DNA of 45,976 nt from Candidatus Rokuibacteriota bacterium (GTDB lineage Bacteria > Methylomirabilota > Methylomirabilia > Rokubacteriales > CSP1-6): the NCBI GenBank assembly GCA_003220225.1, contig QHRU01000065.1:1-45976 (forward strand). Reading direction: 5' to 3'. The position numbers and the translations under genes are program-made. A model generated the notes under the pieces. The model was not told where the DNA came from and ran no database searches. It was given only the letters and a program-made list of their open reading frames with translations. Within the stretch, counting starts at the first letter, position 1; every line of letters begins with the position of its first letter. Below are positions 38,430 through 45,976 of the stretch, piece by piece.

Positions 38430-40448
38430 GTGCCACTCAGGATCGGCGTCGACATCGGTGGGACCTTCACGGACCTCGTGGCGCTCGACGAGGCGACGGG
38501 CGCCGTGGTCAACGCCAAGGCCCTCAGCACACCCTCTGAGCTGCTGGACGGCGTCCTGCGGTGCGCAGATCAGGCCGGCGTCGATCTCGCCGACTGTCGG
38601 CTGACGATCCACGGCACGACCATCGGCATCAATGCCCTGCTCGAGGGCAAGGGGGCGCGCACCGGGCTCCTCACGACTCACGGATTCGGTGATGTCCTCG
38701 AGATCGGGCGCGGCAACTTCCTGCGCATGTACGACGTTCTTTACCGGCGGCCGACGCCGCTCGTTCCGCGGGGACGCCGCCGGGAGGTGCCCGAGCGAAT
38801 CAGCGCCCGCGGCGAGATCCTCGTGCCGCTGGATGAAGCCGCCGTCCGGGACGCTGCCCGCTCGCTGGCTGCCGAGGGTGTGGAGTCGGTCGCGGTGACG
38901 TTCCTCTTCTCCTATCTCGATCCGGTCCACGAGCAACGTGCCGCCGCGATTCTCGCCGAGGAGCTGCCGGGTGTCGCGATCTCGGTGTCGCATCGGCTCA
39001 GCCGGGAATGGCGTGAGTACGAGCGCACCAGCACGACGGTCGTGAACGCCTACGTTCTGCCCATCGTCGAGCGTTACCTGGCCACGTTCGAGCAACGGCT
39101 GGCGGAGCGGGGCTTCCGCGGCCGGGTCCTGATCACGCAGTCCAACGGCGGCGCCTGCTCGGTCCGGGCCGCGCGCGAGCGGCCCGTGCACACGCTCGAG
39201 TCCGGACCCGCGGCGGGCGCGGTTGGCTGCGCGAGCCTGGCGCGCCTCCTTCGCCTCGACCGGCTGATTTCCTTCGACATGGGCGGCACGACGGCCAAGT
39301 GCGCCATCGTCGACAACGGCATGGTGCAGACCACCGACGAGTACCACGTCGACGGCCGGCCCTTGCGTATTCCGGTGATCGACATCCGCGAGGTGAGCGC
39401 CGGCGGCGGGACGATCGCGTGGATCGACGCCGGCGGCGCGCTCGCGCTGGGACCGCAGAGCGCCGGTGCCGCGCCCGGCCCCGTCTGCTACGGGCTGGGC
39501 GGCACCGAGCCGACCGTCACCGACGCCAACGTGGTGCTCCGCCGCATCGACGGCTCGCGCTTCCTGGGCGGCACCATGCCGCTCGACGCCGCCGGCGCCG
39601 CGCGCGCGGTTGACGAGCGGCTGGCGCGGCGGCTCGCGCTCTCGCGCGCGAGCGCGGCGGCGGGCGTGGTGCGGCTGGCCGACGTCAAGATGGCGCTCGC
39701 TGTCCGCGGCATCACCACCGGGCGCGGGCTCGACCCGCGCGACTACGCGCTGGTCGCCTATGGCGGCAGCGGACCGCTGCATGCCGCGGCGATCGCCCGC
39801 GAGCTCGGAATCCCCCGCGTCGTGATCCCGCCGTCGCCGTCGACCTTCTCGGCCTGGGGCATGCTGGCCACCGACCTGCGTCACGACCTGGTGCGTACGA
39901 TGCTCGAGCCACTCGAAGGGACGGACGCGGCATGGGCGCAGGGACGCTACGCGGAAATGCAGGGGGAGATCGCCTCGATCCTGCCCGGCGAGGGCGCACC
40001 GATCATGCACCGCGCGGTCGACCTGCGTTATTTCGGCCAGGAGCACACGGTCACGATCACGGTGACCGACCTCGCCGACTGGGCGGATCTGCGCAAGCAG
40101 TTCGACGACGCCCACGAGCGAGCCTACGGCTACGCGGCCTCAGACGTGGACGTCCAGCTGCTCAACCTCCGGTTGACCGTCGTGTTTCCGATCGAGCGCC
40201 CGCGCCTGCCGAGTCTGCCGCGCCGGACCGGGGCCGGCCCCGCGTTCGAGGCGCGAACGATCTACTCGGTGGCGGGCGGCGACTTCGTCGAGCACGGCGT
40301 GGTCCAGCGAAGCGACCTCTTCGCCGGCGACACGATCGAGGGCCCGGCCGCGATCGAGGAGCCGGGGACAACCGCGATCATCGACGCCGGCGACACGCTC
40401 TCGGTGGAAGAGCACGGCTGCCTGGTGATCCGGGTCAACGCAGGCTAG
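38430..40448 (+). CDS. hyuA: hydantoinase/oxoprolinase subunit A
   Basis: 672 residues from the GTG at 38430, seven bases after AAGGAA; the longer frame upstream overlaps promoter sequence. An ASKHA-fold ATPase: RIGVDIGGTFTDLVALDEATG is phosphate loop 1, ISFDMGGTTAKCAIVDNG phosphate loop 2, with LTIHGTTIGINALLEGKGA, SRLSREWREYERTSTTVVNAYV-type block, TLESGPAAGAVG and ALVAYGGSGPLHAAAIARELGI. It couples ATP hydrolysis to opening a cyclic amide (hydantoin, oxoproline and similar) or to carboxylation in relatives, acting with subunit B encoded 6 bp downstream. Confidence 0.92.
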   Translation: MPLRIGVDIGGTFTDLVALDEATGAVVNAKALSTPSELLDGVLRCADQAGVDLADCRLTIHGTTIGINALLEGKGARTGLLTTHGFGDVLEIGRGNFLRMYDVLYRRPTPLVPRGRRREVPERISARGEILVPLDEAAVRDAARSLAAEGVESVAVTFLFSYLDPVHEQRAAAILAEELPGVAISVSHRLSREWREYERTSTTVVNAYVLPIVERYLATFEQRLAERGFRGRVLITQSNGGACSVRAARERPVHTLESGPAAGAVGCASLARLLRLDRLISFDMGGTTAKCAIVDNGMVQTTDEYHVDGRPLRIPVIDIREVSAGGGTIAWIDAGGALALGPQSAGAAPGPVCYGLGGTEPTVTDANVVLRRIDGSRFLGGTMPLDAAGAARAVDERLARRLALSRASAAAGVVRLADVKMALAVRGITTGRGLDPRDYALVAYGGSGPLHAAAIARELGIPRVVIPPSPSTFSAWGMLATDLRHDLVRTMLEPLEGTDAAWAQGRYAEMQGEIASILPGEGAPIMHRAVDLRYFGQEHTVTITVTDLADWADLRKQFDDAHERAYGYAASDVDVQLLNLRLTVVFPIERPRLPSLPRRTGAGPAFEARTIYSVAGGDFVEHGVVQRSDLFAGDTIEGPAAIEEPGTTAIIDAGDTLSVEEHGCLVIRVNAG

Positions 40449-40454
40449 ACGGCG

Positions 40455-42137
40455 ATGGCGCTCGACCCCATCACCGTCGAGGTCATCCGCGCCGCCCTCA
40501 ACGCGGCCGCGGAGCGGATGCGCCTCACCATGATCAAGACCGCCTACAACCACATCATCAGCGAGAGCCTGGACTTCGGGTGCGCGATCTTCGACGCGAA
40601 CGTGCAGATGATCGCCCAGGGCATCGGGCTGCCGGTCTTCCAGGGCCACCTCGGCTTTCCGATCGAGGCGACGATCCAGGACCGCGGCCTCGAGGCGTTC
40701 CGCGAGGGCGACATCTTCATCCACAACGATCCCTACACCGGCAACGGCAATCACCTCAACGACGTCGCCATGACCGCGCCCGTGTTCTGGGACGGCCGAT
40801 TGACGGGCTTCGTGTCGGTCAAGGCGCACTGGAGCGACATCGGCGGCCCGGTGCCGAGCAGCATGCAGGTGGGCTCGCGGGAGTTCCGACAGGAAGGTCT
40901 GCGCTTCCAATCGGTGCGGCTGTTGAGCCGAGGCGAGCTCAACGAGGAAGTCATGCGCCTCATCCGTGGCAACATCCGAACGGAGAGCGGCACCCTCAAG
41001 GACGTCCAGGCCATGATCGCGGTGTGCCGGGTCGGCGAGGCGTCGTTTCACGAGATCCTCGGCCGATACGGACGCGAGACGGTCCTCGAAGCCACCGCCG
41101 CGTACATGGCGCAGTCCGAGCGCCGTACACGCGCGGCGCTGGCCGCCGTTCCGGCCGGCACCTATCGGGCGGTCGGCCACTTCGACAACGACGGCATCAC
41201 GCTCGACACGCCGGTGCGCGTCGCGATGGCGATCGAGGTGCGCGACGGCCACATGACGGTCGATTTCACGGGCTCCGACGCCCAGGTCGTCGGACCGTTC
41301 AACTGCGGCGATGCGATCACCATCAGCGCGTGCCGGCTGCTCATCAAGTGCCTCACGACCCCCGACGATCCGGTCGACGAGGGGTGTTTCCGGCCGTTGC
41401 GCGTCATCGTGCCGCGGCGCTCCGTGCTCGCCGCCGAGGAGCCGGCGCCCACGGCCCGCTATTACGTGCCGATCAATTTGCTCATCGAGCTCGGGCTGCG
41501 CGCGCTCGCCGACGCCCTGCCGCACCGGATCCCCGCCGGCGCCTACGGCGATCAGATGCCCACCATCGCCTTCGGCACCCATCCGCAGACGGGCCGGCTG
41601 TTCATCCAGGGCGACCTCAACGCCGGCGGCACGGGTGCCCGTCCGGCCTATGACGGCGAGTCGGCGATGATCATCTTCGCGGGCTCCACCGCGCGCAACA
41701 ATCCCGTGGAGGTCGTCGAATCGCGCGTGCCGTCGATGCGAATTCTGAAATACGGCCTGCGGACGGACTCCGGCGGCGCCGGCAAGTTCCGGGGAGGCCT
41801 CGGCATCGAGCGGGTGTACCAGTTCCTCGCGCCGGCGTTCATCACCTTCAGCCTGGAGCGCAAAGCGACGCCGCCGTGGGGTCTCGGCGGAGGGCGCGAC
41901 GGCGCGGTGAACGGCGTCGAGATCACGTCGCCCGACGGCTCGGTCCGCCACGTGCGCAAAGCGACGCAGCATCCGATCGCCGCCGGCGAGACCGTTTGCA
42001 TCATGAGCGGCGGTGGCGGCGGCTGGGGGCCGCCCGCCGAGCGCGACCCCGACGCGGTCCGTCGCGACGTCTGTGAAGGCTACGTCTCGGCGGAGGCCGC
42101 CCGGCGCGACTACGGCGTTCTCGTCGACGGGCCCTGA
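40455..42137 (+). CDS. hyuB: hydantoinase/oxoprolinase subunit B
   Basis: 560 residues, full length. Family blocks: DPITVEVIRAALNAAAERMR, a MIKTAYNHIISESLDFGCAI start, FIHNDPYTGNGNHLNDVAM (metal/substrate region), AHWSDIGGPVPSSM, VDFTGSDAQVVGPFNCGDAI, RYGLRTDSGGAGKFRGGLG-type block and the Gly-rich MSGGGGGWGPPAERDP tail. It is the catalytic partner of the A subunit. Tight spacing to both neighbours places it in one operon with a metal amidohydrolase and an ABC importer. Confidence 0.92.
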   Translation: MALDPITVEVIRAALNAAAERMRLTMIKTAYNHIISESLDFGCAIFDANVQMIAQGIGLPVFQGHLGFPIEATIQDRGLEAFREGDIFIHNDPYTGNGNHLNDVAMTAPVFWDGRLTGFVSVKAHWSDIGGPVPSSMQVGSREFRQEGLRFQSVRLLSRGELNEEVMRLIRGNIRTESGTLKDVQAMIAVCRVGEASFHEILGRYGRETVLEATAAYMAQSERRTRAALAAVPAGTYRAVGHFDNDGITLDTPVRVAMAIEVRDGHMTVDFTGSDAQVVGPFNCGDAITISACRLLIKCLTTPDDPVDEGCFRPLRVIVPRRSVLAAEEPAPTARYYVPINLLIELGLRALADALPHRIPAGAYGDQMPTIAFGTHPQTGRLFIQGDLNAGGTGARPAYDGESAMIIFAGSTARNNPVEVVESRVPSMRILKYGLRTDSGGAGKFRGGLGIERVYQFLAPAFITFSLERKATPPWGLGGGRDGAVNGVEITSPDGSVRHVRKATQHPIAAGETVCIMSGGGGGWGPPAERDPDAVRRDVCEGYVSAEAARRDYGVLVDGP

Positions 42138-42139
42138 GA

Positions 42140-43324
42140 GTGGCGGTCCGCGCGATCCGCTGCGGCGCGCTGTTCGACGGGACGGGCGCCACGCCGCTCC
42201 GTGACGCCCTGGTCGTGGTGACCGACGAGCGCATCACGAGCGTTGAACCCGCCGGCAGCCGAGCCGTCGCGCCGGGGACGGAGATGCTCGACCTCCGCGA
42301 CCGGTTCGTGATGCCCGGTCTCATCGACTGCCACAGCCACGCCTCGATCGTGCCGGGCCAGGGCGACCAGCTCGGCCAGCTGTGCCGCGGGCCCGTGCCG
42401 CAGGCGCTGGCCGCCACGCGCAACCTCCGGCGGGACCTCGCGGCGGGCACCACCACGATGCGGATCATGGGCGAGGAGCACTTCGTCGACGTGGAGGTGC
42501 GCGAGGCCATCGAGGCCGGGGTCATCGTCGGTCCTCGGCTGCTCGTGGCCGGGCGCGGCCTGGCCGCCGACAACGGGCACGGCCGCGCGCTGACGAGCTA
42601 CGACGGCGTGGACAGCGTCCGTCGCGGCGCCCGGGAGAACCTGCGCCGCGGCGCCAATCACGTGAAGATCTTCGTGACGGGCGGCGTGAGCTCCCCCGGT
42701 CCCATGCCGACCGCGAGCGCGTACACGCGCGAGGAGATCCGCGCCGCCGTCGAGGAGGCCGACCGCGTGGGCACCTACGCCGCGGCCCACGCGCATGGCG
42801 GGCCGGGGCTGCAGCTCGCCGTCCGTGAGGGCGTGCGGACCATCGAGCACGGGGCGCTGGCCACCGACGAGGACATCGCGCTGATGATCGAGCGCGGGGT
42901 CTGGCTCATCTGCACGTTCGCGATCTTCATGCATCCCACCGGGATCGAGCAAGGCGACGGTCACCGGTCCGCCATCATGGACAAGGTCCGCTCGGCGCGC
43001 CGCGTCGTCGCGGAGAGCTTTCCGCGGCACCTCGCCTCCGGCGTGCGCTTCGCGTGCGGAACCGACAGCATGCACGGGCTGATGCCGTTCGAGATGCAGA
43101 CCCTCGTCCGGTTCGGCGTGTCGCCGGCGGACGCGCTCCTGGCCGGCACCCGCTGGGGCGCCGAGGCGTGCCGCATCGACGACCAGGTGGGCACGATCCA
43201 GACCGGCAGGCGCGCCGATCTGATCGCGCTGGACGGCGATCCGCTGAAGGACATGGCGGCCCTGGAGCGCGTGAGCCTGGTCATGAAGAATGGCGTCGTG
43301 TACAACGCTGCCCACGAGGGATAA
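42140..43324 (+). CDS. metal-dependent amidohydrolase (imidazolonepropionase/prolidase-like)
   Basis: 394 residues from a GTG 2 bp after the hyuB stop. An amidohydrolase-1 TIM barrel with every metal-site residue visible: His65 and His67 (DCHSH), Lys176 (HVKIFVTGG), His217/His219 (AAHAHG), His237 (IEHG) and Asp309 (CGTDS), flanked by the small beta domain (ALFDGTGATPL, ADLIALDGDPL, VMKNGVVYN). The carbamylated-Lys type is expected to use two metals. In context it probably hydrolyses the linear amide made by the hydantoinase pair. Confidence 0.9.
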   Translation: MAVRAIRCGALFDGTGATPLRDALVVVTDERITSVEPAGSRAVAPGTEMLDLRDRFVMPGLIDCHSHASIVPGQGDQLGQLCRGPVPQALAATRNLRRDLAAGTTTMRIMGEEHFVDVEVREAIEAGVIVGPRLLVAGRGLAADNGHGRALTSYDGVDSVRRGARENLRRGANHVKIFVTGGVSSPGPMPTASAYTREEIRAAVEEADRVGTYAAAHAHGGPGLQLAVREGVRTIEHGALATDEDIALMIERGVWLICTFAIFMHPTGIEQGDGHRSAIMDKVRSARRVVAESFPRHLASGVRFACGTDSMHGLMPFEMQTLVRFGVSPADALLAGTRWGAEACRIDDQVGTIQTGRRADLIALDGDPLKDMAALERVSLVMKNGVVYNAAHEG

Positions 43325-43326
43325 CC

Positions 43327-44916
43327 ATGAGCGATCACGACCCGCACGATGCCCCTGCTGCCAATCCGATCGGCCCGCGCTCTGGTCTCACACGGCGCGC
43401 CTGGCTCGCGCACGTGGCCGGAGTCGCGGCCGGCGTCGGCCTCGCCGGCCATGGACCGCTCACCGCCTTCGCGCAGGGTGCGCCCAAACGTGGCGGCATC
43501 CTCCGGGTCGCCACCGTCGACAAACCCGTGAACATGGATCCGGGCTACGCCCAGCTCTACTCGTCACTGCAGATCTACCAGAACGTCTACAACAAGCTGG
43601 CCTACGTGGACGAGGCCGGCCAGTTCATCCCCGGGCTCGCGAAATCGTGGAAGCAGGAGAACGACAAGACCTGGCTCTTCGACCTCGTGGACAACGCCGT
43701 CTTCCACAACGGCGAGCCGTTCACGGCCCAGGACGTCGTCTTCACGTTCACGCGTCTGCTGGACGCGAAGAACAAGCTGCCCATGCGCATCTTCTTCTCA
43801 CCGGTGGAGGGCGTGGAGGCCGTCGGACAGCATCAGGTCCGTTTCCACCTGGCGCGGCCGTTCGGGCCGCTGCTGGCGATGCTCACCCAGGCCACCGAGA
43901 TCGTGAACGAGAAGGCCCTCAAGGAGAAAGATCCCAAGCTGTTTCCGATCGGGACCGGACCCTATCGATTCGTCGAGTGGGTGAAGGACGATCACGTCAC
44001 CCTCGAGCGCTGGGACAAGTACTTTCGCCCCGGGCGTCCCTACATCGATCGCATCGTCTTCTACGCCCCCGCCGACGACACGGTGCGGCTCACGGGGTTG
44101 CAGACCGGCCGGTTCAACTGGATCCAGACCGTGCCGCCGCAGCGCATCTCCGAGCTGGAGCGCGGCCGCGACCCCAAGGCCTCGTCGGGCAGGCCCTACC
44201 TGCCCTTCTTCCTCATGCTCAACGCGAGCAAGCCGCCCTTCAGCGATCGGCGCCTGCGTCAGGCCATCGCCTGGGCCATCGACCGCACGGAGATCGTCAA
44301 GCTCGTCTACTTCGGCAGCCACGTGCCGACGGCGGAGCCGACGCCGGAACCGAGCCCGTGGGCGACCGGCGTGAACGCCCACAAGACCGGGCCCGACGTC
44401 GCCCGCGCCCGGCAGCTGCTCAGCGAGGCCGGCGCCGGCGCTGGCCTCACGCTCACCTACCTCGTGAAGTCCCAGGTGCCGGTGCTGGTCAAGACGGGCG
44501 AGATCCTTCGCGAGCAGCTCAAGAAGGTCGGCATCGCGCTCGACGTGCAGCCGCTGGAGTCGGGTCAGTACTTCGAGGCGCTCGTCGGCAAGAAGTTCGA
44601 CATCGCCGCCGCGTGGTGGAGCGTGACGGTCGATCCGGACATGTTCTACTCCCCGCTGCAGCACTCCACGTCGCCGTGGAACTTCTCGGGCTTCAAATCC
44701 GAGGAGGCCGACAAGCGCATCGACGCGTTCCGGTTCACGACCAGCCCCGCCGCCCGCAAGAAGATGTACCCCGAGCTCGTCCGCTGGTTCCAGGAGGAAG
44801 GCTCGCTGATCGTCTTCAGCAACGAGATCCAGCGCTACTGGATGAAGCCGAACATCCACGGCTCGGCGCCGCTGCCGTCGCTGGAGCTGCGATTCGAGGA
44901 TAGCTGGATCGCCTGA
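43327..44916 (+). CDS. ABC transporter substrate-binding protein, family 5, Tat-exported
   Basis: 529 residues, starting 2 bp after the amidohydrolase stop. The N terminus has a twin-arginine signal (LTRRAWLAHVAGVAAGVGLA, ending near FAQGA). Mature protein: GGILRVATVDKPVNMDPGYA, LAKSWKQENDKTWLFDL, FHNGEPFTAQDVVFTFTRL, IGTGPYRFVEWVKDDHVTLERW, LRQAIAWAIDRTEIVKLVY and the RARQLLSEAGAGAG lobe. A peptide/opine-type binding protein; its position after catabolic hydrolases suggests it captures the hydantoin- or lactam-like substrate. Confidence 0.92.
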   Translation: MSDHDPHDAPAANPIGPRSGLTRRAWLAHVAGVAAGVGLAGHGPLTAFAQGAPKRGGILRVATVDKPVNMDPGYAQLYSSLQIYQNVYNKLAYVDEAGQFIPGLAKSWKQENDKTWLFDLVDNAVFHNGEPFTAQDVVFTFTRLLDAKNKLPMRIFFSPVEGVEAVGQHQVRFHLARPFGPLLAMLTQATEIVNEKALKEKDPKLFPIGTGPYRFVEWVKDDHVTLERWDKYFRPGRPYIDRIVFYAPADDTVRLTGLQTGRFNWIQTVPPQRISELERGRDPKASSGRPYLPFFLMLNASKPPFSDRRLRQAIAWAIDRTEIVKLVYFGSHVPTAEPTPEPSPWATGVNAHKTGPDVARARQLLSEAGAGAGLTLTYLVKSQVPVLVKTGEILREQLKKVGIALDVQPLESGQYFEALVGKKFDIAAAWWSVTVDPDMFYSPLQHSTSPWNFSGFKSEEADKRIDAFRFTTSPAARKKMYPELVRWFQEEGSLIVFSNEIQRYWMKPNIHGSAPLPSLELRFEDSWIA

Positions 44917-44922
44917 GGGGCG

Positions 44923-45876
44923 ATGGCGTCGCCCTGGATCTACGCGGCCCGACGGCTGGCCCTCGCCATCCCGCTGCTCCTGGGCATGAGCGTCCTGGTG
45001 TTCGGACTCATGCGGTTCGTGCCGGGCGATCCGGCGGTGGTCGTCCTCGGCTACAAGGCGACACCGGAGGGCGTGCGGGCCCTGCGCGAAGCGTTTCACC
45101 TCGACGAGCCGCTGCCGGCGCAGTACGCGCGCTGGCTCGCCGGGCTCGTGCGGGGCGACTTCGGGCTGGACTTCCGGCAGAACGAGCCCATCGGTCGGAT
45201 GATCCTCGATCGCCTCCCCGTCACGGTCGAGCTGACTGTGCTGGCCTCCGCCGGCGCCGCGCTCATCGGCATCCCGCTCGGCCTGCTGGGCGGCGCCCGG
45301 CGTCGCGGGCTCGCCGACCGCGCCACGCTCGCCATCGGCCTCGTCGGGGTCTCGATCCCCGACTTCTGGCTCGGCATCATGCTGATGCTGGGTCTCTCGC
45401 TGGGCGCCGGGGTGCTGCCCTCCGGTGGCTTCGTCCCGATCGGCGAGAGTCTCTTCGAGAATCTGCAGCACCTCGTGTTGCCCGCGCTGACGCTCGCGCT
45501 GAGCCGCGCCGCCGTGCTGGGACGGCTGAGCCGCGCCGCGGTGCTCGACGTCGCGCAGCGCGGGTTCGTGCAGTGTGCCCGAGCCAAGGGTCTGGCCGAG
45601 CATGCCGTCCTCTTCCGCCACGTCCTGCCCAACGCCGCGATTCCGATCGTGACGGTGCTCGGGCTACAGATCGGCTACATGCTGGGCGGCGCGATCGTCG
45701 TGGAGATGATCTTCACGCTGCCGGGCATCGGTCGCATGACGCTCGATGCCGTGCTCGAGCGCAACTATCCCGTGGTGCAGAGCACGGTGCTCGTCATCGG
45801 AGCGATGTTCATGCTGGTCAACCTGGCGACCGACATTCTCTACGGCGTCATCGACCCGCGGGTGCGGCGCCGGTGA
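44923..45876 (+). CDS. ABC transporter permease, DppB/OppB type
   Basis: 317 residues with six predicted membrane helices. RRLALAIPLLLGMSVLVFGLM is TM1, followed by the family's RFVPGDPAVVVLG, a periplasmic loop with DEPLPAQYARWLAGLVRGDFG, GIPLGLLGGARRR, and the EAA loop (ARAKGLAEHAVLFRHVLPNA) that contacts the ATPase; the C terminus ends LYGVIDPRVRRR. It begins 6 bp after the binding-protein stop and overlaps the next permease as GTGA. Confidence 0.93.
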   Translation: MASPWIYAARRLALAIPLLLGMSVLVFGLMRFVPGDPAVVVLGYKATPEGVRALREAFHLDEPLPAQYARWLAGLVRGDFGLDFRQNEPIGRMILDRLPVTVELTVLASAGAALIGIPLGLLGGARRRGLADRATLAIGLVGVSIPDFWLGIMLMLGLSLGAGVLPSGGFVPIGESLFENLQHLVLPALTLALSRAAVLGRLSRAAVLDVAQRGFVQCARAKGLAEHAVLFRHVLPNAAIPIVTVLGLQIGYMLGGAIVVEMIFTLPGIGRMTLDAVLERNYPVVQSTVLVIGAMFMLVNLATDILYGVIDPRVRRR

Positions 45877-45976
45877 GGCGCGCGTGGCTACCATTGGTGG
45901 GTCTTGGAATCGTGGGCGTGCTGGCCCTTGCCGCCCTGCTCGCGCCGATGCTGCCGCTCGGCAGTCCCACGGACAT
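45873..45976 (+). CDS. ABC transporter permease, DppC/OppC type (partial, cut by window end)
   Basis: Starts at a GTG overlapping the previous stop (GTGA). The 34 visible codons give VRRAWLPLVGLGIVGVLALA and a LLAPMLPLGSPTD segment, the first helix and LAP.xP..P signature of DppC-type permeases. The rest, and presumably one or two ATPase genes, lie beyond the window. Confidence 0.8.
   Translation, partial: MRRAWLPLVGLGIVGVLALAALLAPMLPLGSPTD

Noticed and set aside
40140-41972. 610-codon open frame on the minus strand
   Set aside because: It is antisense to hyuA/hyuB, which match known families along their whole length; its translation is Arg/His/Asp-rich with no motif. Long antisense frames are normal at this GC content. 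The same holds for the minus-strand frames at 14949-17039 and 38352-40115.
1-45976. CRISPR arrays, rRNA genes and insertion sequences with transposase
   Set aside because: I looked for regularly spaced repeats, rRNA-like segments and transposase motifs and found none; mobility signs are limited to integrase fragments, attC-like sites and T-arm-like repeats.

Overview
The window is high-GC bacterial chromosome. It is dense with short operons for organic-acid and xenobiotic catabolism: class III CoA-transferases, amidohydrolase-2 enzymes, Asp/Glu-racemase-like proteins, an oxalyl-CoA-decarboxylase-type TPP lyase, hydantoinase subunits and peptide-type ABC transporters. This gene mix, with hpnA and Tat-exported proteins, resembles uncultured soil or subsurface lineages such as Rokubacteria (Methylomirabilota). 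That placement is inferred from gene content only; no rRNA or other marker gene is present.

Left part (1-6560), a scarred accessory region: a secreted protein of unknown function, a TPP enzyme missing its cofactor domain, an F420-type reductase, and fragments of an integron integrase whose middle segment is inverted. Next comes a cassette array, recognisable by four attC-like sites (3479-3548, 3949-4033, 4921-4978, 5862-5918) on the same strand. It carries a small-protein pair, a membrane protein, a SAM methyltransferase, an alpha/beta hydrolase and a VOC protein. The right edge joins a VOC fragment tail-to-tail to an amidohydrolase gene.

Middle part (6509-24912): amidohydrolase; Ldh-type oxidoreductase coupled to a CoA-transferase; ABC binding protein; MFS transporter; two near-identical racemase-like genes plus a third broken copy; a Gfo/Idh oxidoreductase; a flavin monooxygenase/acyl-CoA dehydrogenase relative; a Cys-nucleophile hydrolase; a PAC2 protein; a DUF433/DUF5615 toxin-antitoxin pair; a TPP 2-hydroxyacyl-CoA lyase; and a winged-helix/TPR regulator preceded by tandem 11-bp repeats.

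Right part (24909-45976): a convergent CoA-transferase; a five-gene operon (SGNH esterase, SDR, exported dienelactone hydrolase, unusual CoA-transferase-like protein, amidohydrolase); a 3.7-kb block bounded by tRNA-T-arm-like direct repeats that holds a rhomboid protease, a tyrosine-recombinase tail, hpnA and a P450; a 690-bp gene-free scar; an acyl-CoA ligase and nitroreductase; and a catabolic operon (hydantoinase A and B, metal amidohydrolase, ABC binding protein and permeases) that runs off the window end.

The strongest unexpected signals are the relic integron cassette array, the repeat-bounded block with recombinase and tRNA debris, the 11-bp operator array, and the racemase-like family lacking the superfamily's catalytic cysteines.
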